Shown here: positions 10,942 through 21,208 of the stretch, one piece after another
Position numbering within the stretch: the stretch's first letter is position 1
Layout: each line of letters opens with the position of its first letter
Assembly (NCBI GenBank): GCA_032622095.1
Contig: CP136061.1
Location: 9,813,287 to 9,877,286, forward strand
Source: Siphonodentalium dalli
Taxonomy: Eukaryota > Mollusca > Scaphopoda > Gadilida > Siphonodentaliidae
DNA: 64,000 nt
Direction: 5' to 3'
Notes under the pieces: model-generated
Databases searched by the model: none
What the model was told of the DNA's origin: nothing
The model's input: only the letters and a program-made list of their open reading frames with translations
Made by a program: the position numbers and the translations under genes

Positions 10942-12366
10942 GTAAGGAAATGATTCCGGGAAAGATGGTTTTTAGAGGGCGAAGTGGGCGAAGAAGTCTC
11001 CCTATTCTTGCTCACTTCGCCCTAATTTTGCAGCCGGGCGAAGTTTAAGTCACCCTGAAATTTCCGAAGATTACCTTAGAAAATCGGCAAAATATTCACC
11101 CACTGTTTACTGCCAACATTGATTGAACCCCGTTATCCATTGACACTGTCGTAGATAACACCATAGTTACTATTAACAGCTGTATTAATCCGATTTGGGA
11201 GCACATTCACACCTGAGTGTTGATTGCAGACAGCTGTGAATACATCGTCAGGTGTCCAGTGACTTGTGATTTTGAGATTATCACACCTGAAGATTACAAC
11301 TCTACACCTCATATCAGATCATCACCCCTTTGTTAAATTATGTAAAGGCCAGATTAGCTTTGAAAACAAGTTCATTTTTGCAACATAGTAATATCTGTAC
11401 CCATGTTAGGGACTTTTAATGAGTGAAAATGTTCAAGATTTCTATCGTTTTTTTCGTATTCATAAGCATTGTCAAATTTTTATTTCTTTTTGTATTCATA
11501 AGCGGTCGTAATTCTTATTTCTTTTTGTATTCATAAGCGGTTGTAAAAATGCCATTCTTTCAAAACCATTCTCTCACAATTATATTTGGACATTATTCAT
11601 AGTTATTAGTGTGATGATTTGAACATAAAGCTTCCACATTTGAACCATTGTTTCCCAATTTTAATTTAAATATTACATATCTCCTATTTTCTTTATATAG
11701 CCTTTTTATAGGCGACTACAGTGCGGGCCGATTTCATATAAATTTTCAATTTTGCCAACGCATTTCGCCCTGGAAATCTCCCACTTCGCCCTATTTTTGT
11801 GACAGGGAGAAGTCACTTCGCCCTGAAAATCAGGCCTAGGCTGGTCCCTTTGAGCTATTGCCATGGCTTGGTATCCGTCATGCGTGCGTGTGTGTGTGCG
11901 TGATTCGTCAACAATTTCCTTTAGCACGGGCTACAGTTCATATCTTTGGTCCGATTATTATGAAATTTGTCATGGATGTTGACATTGACATGTAGATGGG
12001 AACGAGTCATTTTGGGGTCATTTGGAAAAAAACATGGCCGCCAGTGGCCATCTTGGATTTCAAAATTCAATCTATTAGCACGGGCTACAGGCCGTACTGT
12101 TCGTCTTATTGTCATGAAATTTGTCATGGATGTTAATATTGACATGTAGATGGGAACGAGTCATTTTGGGGTCATTCGGCTGAAAAACATGGCCGCCAGC
12201 AGCCATCTTGGATTTTACTCTTTGTATGACTAAATCCTTTAGCACGGGCTACAGGTCGTACCTTTAGTCTGATCATTATAAAATTTGTCATGAAATTTTT
12301 CATGGCTGTTGAAATTGGAATATAGATGGGAACGAGTCATTTTGGGGTCATTCGGACGAAAAACAT
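10942..12366. other. Intron; no gene seen
   Basis: This is AT-rich sequence with two small repeated pieces (GGGCGAAGT..CACTTCGCCCT at 10978-11035 and 11760-11825; TTTCTTTTTGTATTCATAAG at 11484 and 11518). From 11850 the TTTGAGCTATTGCCATGGCT dispersed motif leads into three monomers of the young 165-bp array. No coding potential is recognised. Confidence 0.5.
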
Positions 12367-12900
12367 GGCCACCAGCGGCCATCTTTGATTTCAAAATTCA
12401 ATCCATTAGCACGGGCTACAGGTCGTACTGTTCGTCTGATCATCATGAAATTTGTCATGGATGTTAATATTGACATGTAGATGGGAACGAATAATTTTGG
12501 GGTCATTCGGCCAAAAAACATGGCCGCTGGCATCCATCTTAGATTTTACTCTTTGTATGACTAAATCCTTTAGCACGGGCTACAGGTCCTACTTTTAGTC
12601 TGATCATCATAAAATTTGTCATGGATATTAACAATGACATGTAGATGGGAACGAGTAATTTTGGGGTCATTCGGCCAAAATACATGGCCGCCAGCAGCCA
12701 TCTTGTATTTTACTCTTTGTATGACTAAATCCTTTAGCACGGGCTACAGGTCGTACCTTTAGTCTGATCATCATAAAAAAATTTCATGGCTGTTGAAATT
12801 GACATGTAGATGGGAACGAGTCATTTTGGGGTCATTCGGACAAAAAACATGGCTGCCAGTGGCCATTTTGGATTCTACTCTTTGCATGACTAAAGATATC
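11930..12900. repeat. Young tandem array of ~165-bp repeats, block A
   Basis: About six monomers share AGCACGGGCTACAGGTCGTA, CATGTAGATGGGAACGAGTC, ATTTTGGGGTCATTCGG, AACATGGCCGCCAGCAGCCA and TTTACTCTTTGTATGACTAA. Monomers are far more alike than in the array at 7180-8580, indicating recent expansion. Confidence 0.8.
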
Positions 12901-13318
12901 AAATGTTTTTGAATTGTTGGAAAACATAGCCGCCAGCAACCATCTTAGATTTTACTTTTATATACATGTATATATATATCTCTTCATGTTGATAAACTAG
13001 TATTAGACATTCAACTTTCCACATTCCTAATAACTCCATCGACAGTAACACATTAAATTATTCTCTTTCCAAGTTGAGCTACAGTGTCATTGACACTTTC
13101 ATTTTGATGTTCTGGTGAATTTGTCACATAAAGTTGCAAGTCAAACCATAATACAATGTTACTGTTTTACAAGGAGCCAATGCCCCACCAAAAAAGCCAC
13201 ATTCTTCGGGGGATGTTTAACCAAGTACCCTTTTATTTAGGACAATGTCCTTTGACTCTTATAATTATGCCTGCATATTTTCTGATATTTTATTTAATAT
13301 TTGTATTTAATTTTACAG

Positions 13319-13474
13319 CAGGTGGAGGCAGCACTTGTGTAATTGCTGGGAATGAACCAGTTAACATCGGCAGTAGTGGTGACAACAACACTATAACCAT
13401 AAATAATCCTCCATCAGACATCAAAGCAGTTAGAAAATCACCTCCGTCACCTCCAGAGAATTTCAACATCACAG
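13319..13474 (+). CDS. Exon A: RHIM-like amyloid motif
   Basis: The exon is 156 nt with acceptor TTTTACAG at 13318 and donor ACAG|GTAAAA at 13474; it is phase 1 at both ends, matching the kinase exon before it and the Death-domain exon after it. The peptide holds PVNIGSSGDNNTITI, which fits the RHIM core (I/V)-x-(I/V)-G followed within a few residues by N-N-T. RHIM motifs form amyloid contacts between signalling proteins such as RIPK1, RIPK3 and ZBP1. A Pro/Ser-rich linker (SPPSPPENF) follows. The assignment rests on a short motif. The linker-like composition, the conserved exon phase and the position between kinase and Death domain support it. Confidence 0.6.
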
Positions 13475-13686
13475 GTAAAATCACCTTGGAAATTAGATTT
13501 TGTGTATGTTTACCCCACTGTGAGAAGAGGCTCCTGGGGCAATTACTAAAATACCAATATAGGCTATACCAGTGTAAAGGTTCCAATGATTGATTTTGGT
13601 TAAAACCACACCAACTATCAAAACTCTACTAAATTCTAGAAATTTATAACTGCAGCCAAAATATCCTCAGGTGTGTCTTATTGCAG

Positions 13687-13802
13687 GGTTTCCGCAGGGG
13701 AAAATAAATGAGTCCATATTCAGCCATATTGGGGAAACAAATAACACAACAGGGCGGCCATGGTTCATCCCGTCTGGAGAAAATTTTGGTATATATCACT
13801 GA
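13687..13802 (+). CDS. Possible alternative last exon, copy A
   Basis: After the acceptor CTTATTGCAG the frame that continues exon A (phase 1) reads 38 residues, including NESIFSHIGETNNTTG, and stops at TGA 13800-13802. Polyadenylation-like AATAAA stands at 13949. If used, it would give a kinase with a RHIM-like motif but without a Death domain. A second frame (13708-13938, 76 codons) overlaps but is blocked by a TAA just before its ATG, so it cannot be joined to the acceptor. The same structure is kept in copy B. Real use is uncertain. Confidence 0.35.
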
Positions 13803-15568
13803 AATTAGTCATATCCTTGCACCTGAGATACTCACAAAGCAATCCAAAGCTATGAATAAAATGCAAATTGATCATTTCCGTGGGTGCATTAATTCTTTTG
13901 ATGAGACCGTTAATTACGCCCGTGAGACCACTGTCTGATTGAAGACTAAATAAATGAACAAGCTACACATTACAGTGTTTACAAATTTATAAGATTCTGA
14001 CAGGTATAATTAAACTCTAAAAAGCATCTATGCATTTACCAATAATACCTAGCAAGTATTTCCAAGAATTTCAACAGGTAGCTTCCATGAAAATGAAATC
14101 TAAAGGATATATTCTGTCAATCGTAAAACTATTTGTGCTCTGTGACGTTATACGGCAGAAGATATTTATAGTGGCGTAATATGAATGGTAGCAAAATCCT
14201 TCAAACTCGGAACAGTAGCTTGTTCAATAGTCTGCAATAGTTCAACAACTATAGTTGGGACCACTGCTATGAACAGAGTTTTAGCACTCATGTTATGAAA
14301 TATAATTTAGTTTTGCCGGGAAATGTGAACACGTGTGTCGTTGTTTGTGCTTGGGCCCCAGGCGGGATAACGAAACTAATATTGACCGTACTTTGATTTC
14401 TTATCGTGAGCAGTTTTATCCACGGAAATCCTGTGCACAAAATATCTGTACTCACCAGTCCAGCATTCTTTGATGTTACCCGCGACATTTTCATATATAT
14501 ATTACGCTGTATACTAGTACAAGGTCACTATATGACTGCACTCTAGGGCTGGGCGATATTGGCCCAAAAATATATTGCGATATTATGGTGACAACATCGC
14601 GATAAACGATATTATTTCGATATTATTTTGGTATATGACAATTGGTAAGTATAATGTATAATATATGCAATATTTCATGAATAAAGTTTGCACAATACAT
14701 CCCTATGTTTTATTTACGATTTGTCGGCCATGTGAGGTTGAGAAAATGTGTATTGAACATTGATTATACATTAGTAACATCACAGTATAATGACCACTTG
14801 TCTGCAACTATTGACAGTTTGCCGATGGCGAACATAACAACTTTCAACTCCTTTCTAATTTGGTCAGGCATAATATAAACAGTAAGCAGTGTTCAAAGCA
14901 CAGTTTCGATGACACATTGTCAAAATTAGTGAACTGTGATAACTGATAATAAATACTGTTCAAACAATCACGAATACTCATGCATATGTTATTGTTGCCA
15001 TGTGTTAGATGTCAGGCAGATAAGCTGCATATTATAAACACATGTCGGCTTATTTGATCCTTTAATATGGGAATGTGTAGTTCCCACCTACCTACATGTA
15101 TACAGCACGCACATATTACTGACATGTAACATGAACCAATGATTGTGAGTATAAGCATCCGCATATGGGTTGAAACAAAGGGATATAATCATATATATAG
15201 CAAGGCCCATGTGCGTTTTCAGATCGCATAAATATTTAGAGTTATATCCCTTCGACCATAGAGCTTAACACTACACATTAAGCACCGCATCTGGATTCAA
15301 ATTGCCATATTATTTATTAGTGAGGAATTGGTTGTTTGTGTGACTATTTATTTGTGGGAATTGGTAGTTGGTAGCATCGTGAGACTTCAATGTAAATATA
15401 CAGCAGCCCTGGGAATTAGCGGCGGCAATGGGTGAGGCAAAAGCTGACGTGAAATGAATTTGCATTAGTATTTTTTTAGCCGAGGAAAAACGATTTAGAC
15501 ATGTTCAATTAGTTTGTGAAATTGACATTTGTTGAAGCGCTAGCAATGCCATGATCTGTACGGCACAT
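13803..15568. other. Gene-free part of tandem copy A
   Basis: This is AT-rich sequence repeated in copy B. From 14544 it reads TAGGGCTGGGCGATATTGG followed by CGATATTATTTCGATATTAT, which resembles one end of a hAT-type MITE, but I found no matching right end. No gene is seen. Confidence 0.45.
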
Positions 15569-17110
15569 GTCCACCAGCGGCCATCTTTGATTTCAAAATT
15601 TAAATTCATTAGCACAGGCTACAGGTCGTACTGTTCGTCTGATCATCATGAAATTTGTCATGGATGTTAATATTGACATGTAGATGGGAACGATCAATTT
15701 TGGGGTCATTCGGCCAAAAAACATGGCCGCTGGCATCCATCTTAGATTTTACTCTTTGCATGACTAAATCCTTTAGCACGGGCTACAGGTCGTACCTTTG
15801 GTCAGATCATCATGAAATTTGTCATGGATGTTAACAATGACATCTAAATGGGAACGAGTCATTTTGGGGCCATTCGGCCAAAAAACATGGCCGCCAGCAG
15901 CCTCTTGGATTTTACTCTTTGTATGACTAAATCCTTTAACACGGGCTACAGGTCGTACCTTTAGTCTGATCATCATAAAATTGGTCATGGCTGTTGAAAT
16001 TGGAATGTAGATGGGAACGAGTCATTTTGGGGTCATTCGGATAAAAAACATGGCCGCCAGCGGCCATCTTGGATTTCAAAATTCAATCCATTAGCAGGTC
16101 GTACTGTTCATCTGATCATCATGACATTTGTCGTGGGTGTTAATATTGACTTGTAGATGGGAACAAGTTAGCAGGTCGTACTGTTCATCTGATCATCATG
16201 ACATTTGTCGTGGGTGTTAATATTGACTTGTAGATGGGAACAAGTCATTTTGGGGTCATTCGGCCAAAAAACATGGCCGCCAGCAGCCATCTTGGATTTT
16301 ACTCTTTGTTTGACTAAATCCTTTGGCACGGGCTATAGGTCCTACTTTTAGCCTTATCATCATAAAATTTGTCATGGATATTAACAATGACATGTAGATG
16401 GGAACGAGTAATTTTGGGGTCATTCTGCCAAAATACATGGCCGCCAGCAGCCATCTTGGATTTTACTCTTTGTATGACTAAATCCTTTAGCATGGGCTAC
16501 AGGTCTTACTTTTAGTCTGATCATCATAAAATTTGTCAAGAATGTTAATAATGACATGTAGATGGGAATGAGTCATTTTGGGGTCATTGGGCCAAAAAAC
16601 ATGGCCACCAGCAGCCATCTTGGATTTTACTCTTTGTATGACTAAATCCTTTAGCACGGGCTACAGGTCGTACCTTTAGTCTGATCATCATAAAATTTGT
16701 CATGGCTGTTGAAATTGGAATGTAGATGGGAACGAACGATTTTTGGGGTCATTCGGACAAAAAACATGGCCGCCAGTGGCCATCTTGGATTTAAAAATTT
16801 AATCCATTAGCACGGGCCACAGGTCGTACTGTTCATCTGATCATCATGAAATTTGTCATGGATGATAATATTGACATGTAGATGGGAACGAGTAATTTTG
16901 GGGTCATTGGGCCAAAAAACATGGCCGCCATCAGTTATCTTGGATTTTACTCTTTGTATGACTAAATCCTTTAGCACAGGCTACAGGTCGTACCTTTAGT
17001 CTGATCATCATAAAATTTGTGATGGCTGTTGAAATTGACATGTAGATGGGAACGAGTCATTTTGGGGTTATTCGGCATTAAAACATGGCTGCCAGCGGCC
17101 ATTTTGGATT
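15569..17110. repeat. Young tandem array of ~165-bp repeats, block B
   Basis: Nine to ten monomers of the same type as at 11930-12900. One includes a short internal duplication of about 76 bp (TTAGCAGGTCGTACTGTTCA at 16092-16167 and 16168-16243). Confidence 0.8.
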
Positions 17111-17547
17111 CTACTCTTTGCATGACTAAAGATATCAAATGTTTTTGAATTGTTGGAAAACATAGCCGCCAGCAACCATCTTAGATTTTACTTTTATATA
17201 CATGTATATATATATATCTCTTCATGTTGATAAACTAGTATTAGACATTCAACTTTCCACATTCCTAATAACTCCATCGACAGTAACACATTAAATTATT
17301 CTCTTTCCAAGTTGAGCCACAGTGTCATTGACACTTTCATGATGTTCTGGTGAATTTTTCTCATAAAGTTGCATGTCAAACCATAATACAATGTTACTGT
17401 TTTACAAGGAGCCAATGCCCCACCAAAAAAGCCACATTCTTCGGGGGATGTTTAACCAAGTTTTATTTAGGACAATGTCCTTTGACTCTTATAATTATGC
17501 CTGCATATTTTCTGATATTTTATTTAATATTTGTATTTAATTTACAG

Positions 17548-17703
17548 CAGGTGGAGGCAGCACTCTTTTAATTGCTGGGAATAGACCAGTTAACATCGGC
17601 AGTAGTGGTGACAACAACACTATAACCATAAATAATCCTCCATCAGACATCAAAGCAGTTAGAAAATCACCTCCGTCACCTCCAGAGAATTTCAACATCA
17701 CAG
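17548..17703 (+). CDS. Exon B: RHIM-like motif, duplicate
   Basis: Exon B has the same length (156 nt), borders (AATTTACAG, ACAG|GTAAAA) and phase as exon A. The core PVNIGSSGDNNTITI is unchanged, while the residues just before it differ (TCVIAGNEP in A, TLLIAGNRP in B). As both are phase 1 and a multiple of three, a transcript could contain A, B or both in frame, giving one or two RHIM-like motifs. Downstream the Death-domain exon is in phase. Confidence 0.58.
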
Positions 17704-17916
17704 GTAAAATCACCTTGGAAATTAGATTTTGTGTATGTTTACCCCACTGTGAGAAGAGGCTCCTGGGGACAATTACTAAAATACCAATATAGGCTATACC
17801 AGTGTAAAGGTTCCAATGATTGATTTTGGTTAAAACCACACCAACTATCAAAACTCTACTAAATTCTAGAAATTTATAACTGCAGCCAAAATATCCTCAG
17901 GTGTGTCTTATTGCAG

Positions 17917-18032
17917 GGTTTCCGCAGGGGAAAATAAATGAGTCAATATTCAGCCATATTGGGGAAACAAATAACACAACAGGGTGGCCATGGTTCATCC
18001 TGTCTGGAGAAAATGTTGGTATATATCACTGA
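17917..18032 (+). CDS. Possible alternative last exon, copy B
   Basis: This is the copy-B equivalent of 13687-13802, with the same acceptor (TTATTGCAG), frame and stop (18030-18032). It has three amino-acid changes from copy A (Arg to Trp, Pro to Leu, Phe to Val). The short tail again contains SHIGETNNTTG. The open frame was kept after duplication, but the copies are too recent for this to say much. Confidence 0.32.
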
Positions 18033-20515
18033 AATTAGTCATTTCCTTGCACCTGAGATACTCACAAAGCAATCCAAAGCTATGAATAAAATGCAAATTG
18101 ATCATTTCCGTGGGTGCATTAATTCTTTTGATGAGACCGTTAATTACGCCCGTGAGACCACTGTCTGATTGAAGACTAAATAAATGAACAAGCTACACAT
18201 TACAGTGTTTACAAATTTATAAGATTCTGACAGGTATAATTAAACTCTAAAAAGCATCTATGCATTTACCAATAATACCTAGCAAGTATTTCCAAGAATT
18301 TCAACAGGTAGCTTCCATGAAAATGAAACCTAAAGGATATATTCTGTCAATCGTAAAACTATTTGTGCACTGTGACGTTATACTGCAGAAGATATTTATA
18401 GTGGCGTAATATGAATGGTAGCGAAATCCTTCAAACTCGGAACAGTAGCTTGTTCAATAGTCTGCAATAGTCCAACAACTATAGATGGGACCACTGCTAT
18501 GAACAGAGTTTTAGCACTCATGTTATGAAATATAATTTAGTTTTGCCGGGAAATGTGAACACGTGCGTCGTTGTTTGTGCTTGGGCCCCAGGCGGATTAA
18601 CGAAACTAATATTGACTATACTTTGATTTCTGATCGTGAGCAGTTTTATCCACGGAAATCCTGTGCACAAAATATCTGTACTCACCAGTCCAGCATTCTT
18701 TGATGTTACCGCAACATTTTCATATATATATTACGCTGTATACAAGGTCACTATATGACTGCACTCTAGGGCTGGGCGATATTGGCCCAAAAATATATTG
18801 CGATATTATGGTGACAACATCGCGATAAACGATATTATTTCGATATTATTTTGGTATATAACAATTGGTAAGTATAATGTATAATATATGCAATATTTCA
18901 TGAATAAAGTTTGCACAATACATCCCTACATTTTATTTATGATTTGTCGGCCATGTGAGGTTGAGAAAATGTGTATTGAACATTGATTATACATTAGTAA
19001 CATCACAGTATAATGACCACTTGTCTGCAACTATTGACAGTTTGCCGATGGCGAACATAACAACTTTCAACTCCTTTCTAATTTGGTCAGGCATAATATA
19101 AACTGTAAGCAGTGTTCAAAGCACAGTTTTGATGACACATTGTCAAAATTAGTGAACTGTGATAACTGATAATAAATACTGTTCAAAACAATCACAAATA
19201 CTCATGCATATGTTATTGTTGCCATGTGTGAGATGTCAGGCAGATAAGCTGCATATTATAAACACATATTATATACAAACGCATATTATATGTCGGCTTA
19301 TTTGATCCTTTAATATGGGAATGTGTAGTTCCCACCTACCTACATGTATACAGCACGCACATATTACTGACATGTAACATGAACCAATGATTGTGAGTAT
19401 AAGCATCCGCATATGGGTTGAAACAAAGGGATATAATCATATAGCAAGGCCCATGTGCGTTTTCAGATCGCATAAATATTTAGAGTTATATCCCTTCGAC
19501 CATAGAGCTTAACACTACACATTAAGCACCGCATCTGGATTCAAATTGCCATATTATTTATTAGTGAGGAATTGGTTGTTTGTGTGACTATTTATTTGTG
19601 GGAATTGGTAGTTGGTAGCATCGTGAGACTTCAATGTAAATATACAGCAGCCCTGGGAATTAGCGGCGGCAATGGGCGAGGGCAAAAGCTGACGTGAAAT
19701 GAATTTGCATTAGTATTTTTTAGCCGAGGAAAAACGATTTAGACATGTTCAATTAGTTTGTGAATTGACGTTTGTTGAAGCGCTAGCAATGCCATGATCT
19801 GTACGGCACATGTCCACAAATCATTTTACTCGCAATTTGCACACATTGACAGAATCAGCTAGTGGGGTCAATATAAAATCTGACATGGTAATCCGTCTCC
19901 AAGCAACCGGTTACAGTTGACAGAGCAAGCTGCACCAACTTGAAAGGAGGTAATTGTGCTAGTCGCATGCGCGTGACATACCAAATTTACCAATAAGACA
20001 GTAATATGACGCAAGCCTAAATTTAGTGTGTCTGTCATTTGCAGAATGAGTACCCCAGAAGGTGAATTTAGTGACGCTATCCCGCATAGTGGGCTAGCAT
20101 CACTAAATTTACCCTCTGGGGACCTCATTCTGCTTAGGCCTCATCTTCTCTGGGAAGTTTCTTACTATCAAATTTCTATTGAAACTTCTTCACATAAATT
20201 CTATTTATATTTTGGTTTAGTTTCTCTATATCCCAAAATTGGCAGACGACATATTGCATAATCGAGGTTCCCAATGGGTGTACATCACAATATTCACCAT
20301 TTGGGAACTTCAATCTGAGTCTATATGTCTCCTATAGCTGATGAGGCCATGCAGAATGAGGTTCCCAGAGGGGTGATGCAGGATAGCAAATGACAGGCAC
20401 ACGAAACTCAGACTTGACACTAACGTTTTCAGACAACTGTGATGTGTCTGTTATGTTCGACCCCTCAATGCACACCGAGATTCAATACTATATATACTTT
20501 TTCATTTCTTTTCAG
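18033..20515. other. Gene-free interval before the Death-domain exon
   Basis: This is the rest of copy B, then about 225 bp of unique sequence from 19816, a palindromic MITE (20041-20133), and AT-rich sequence up to the exon acceptor. No further exon is recognised. Confidence 0.5.
20041..20133. repeat. Palindromic MITE (AGAATGAGGTCCCCAGAGGG family), copy 2
   Basis: It starts GCAGAATGAGTACCCCAGAA and ends with GGGGACCTCATTCTGC; the centre contains GTGACGCTATCCCGCATAGT. It matches the palindromes at 6923, 31928 and 32205. Confidence 0.75.
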
Positions 20516-20777
20516 ATTCCGATAGGAGTTTGAACAACACGGACAAACAAACCGTTTGTGATGATCTCGATGGGGATTGGGAGTCATTCGCGAGGCGACT
20601 AAACTTAACTCAAGCAGCAATCGACAACATCGACCATGATTTCCGATCACGCAAGGAAAAGATAATCAGTCAATCATAAAGTGGGAACAACTTTGTCCAG
20701 AAAATGCAACAGCAGCAGGACTCGCTCAAAAGCTCACTGAGCATGGACAATATGATATCGCTGAATTGATAGAATAA
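20516..20777 (+). pseudogene. Exon: Death domain, with a frameshift
   Basis: After the acceptor TTTCTTTTCAG the exon opens in phase 1, matching the RHIM-like exons. The first frame gives LDGDWESFARRLNLTQAAI and on to helix 4 of a Death domain, then meets TAA at 20677-20679. The rest of the domain continues in another frame from about 20673 (IIKWEQLCPENATAAGLAQ and a last helix ending AELIE) to the stop TAA 20775-20777. Thus the fold is complete in sequence but broken by a single indel in an A/T-rich spot near 20670. It could be a true null allele, a pseudogene or a sequencing error. The role would be recruitment of Death-domain adaptors. Confidence 0.75.
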
Positions 20778-20962
20778 TCAAATAGCCATTTAATAGTATA
20801 CAGTAATGCACTAGTAATTGACTCCTTACCACAGAAGAATTATGGGTAACTTTTCAGGATTTTCCCCGCTAACATATTCCGACTAAATCGTAAGCTGGGA
20901 AAATCGCAGGTGGAGAAAAGAAACCACATATAAATTGTTTCTTAGCTCCTTTTCTTTTGCAG

Positions 20963-21208
20963 GCACATCTTATTTTATGTTTCTGTGAATTTATAAAGAA
21001 GTTGCTGTCAATCAACCCACAAGAGCGGCCTGATTGTGATGAAATACTTAACTGGTTGAATTCTCGAAAAAGAATTCTCGTCAAAGAATCAGATAATAAA
21101 AATTTTGATAGATTTATTGACCTCCAATATGAAGAGTATAAACATATTAAAAAAAACACCTTGAGTGCCAATTTTAACTTTGAGTTATCTCGTACTTTTT
21201 GCATGTAA
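20963..21208 (+). CDS. Second copy of the last kinase exon
   Basis: The acceptor and first part are almost identical to the exon at 10812 (EFIKKLLSINPQERPDCDEIL), including about 30 nt of intron before the AG. After the kinase helix the two diverge: here the frame continues through a charged tail with NFDRFIDLQYEEYKHIKKN and stops at 21206-21208, with no clear donor. It lies 3' of the Death-domain exon, so it may be the last exon of a second, Death-domain-less gene copy whose earlier exons are missing, or a duplicated fragment. The alternative is that it is a dead copy. Confidence 0.55.
   Translation, partial: AHLILCFCEFIKKLLSINPQERPDCDEILNWLNSRKRILVKESDNKNFDRFIDLQYEEYKHIKKNTLSANFNFELSRTFCM

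Larger units (their letters stand above)
12367..15568. repeat. Tandem duplication, copy A
   Basis: Copy A starts within the 165-bp array (GCCACCAGCGGCCATCTTTG) and runs to TACGGCACATGTCCACC at 15568, where the sequence re-enters the array at the equivalent point. It carries four array monomers, RHIM-like exon A, an alternative end exon and about 1.7 kb without genes. It is nearly identical to copy B apart from array length and small indels. Confidence 0.85.
15569..19815. repeat. Tandem duplication, copy B
   Basis: Copy B begins at the array point equivalent to 12367 and ends at TACGGCACATGTCCACA near 19815. It repeats copy A in full, with about 1 kb more of array monomers at its start. Offsets between copies are close to 4230 bp across the exons. 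Differences are scattered substitutions and short indels, for example an added ATATTATATACAAACGCATA near 19265. Confidence 0.85.

Noticed and set aside
11706-12533. Several minus-strand frames in the 165-bp arrays
   Set aside because: They repeat with the monomer period and carry no domain.
11930-12900. CRISPR-like look of evenly spaced repeats
   Set aside because: Units are about 165 bp, repeat along their whole length and have no unique spacers; this is a eukaryotic tandem repeat.
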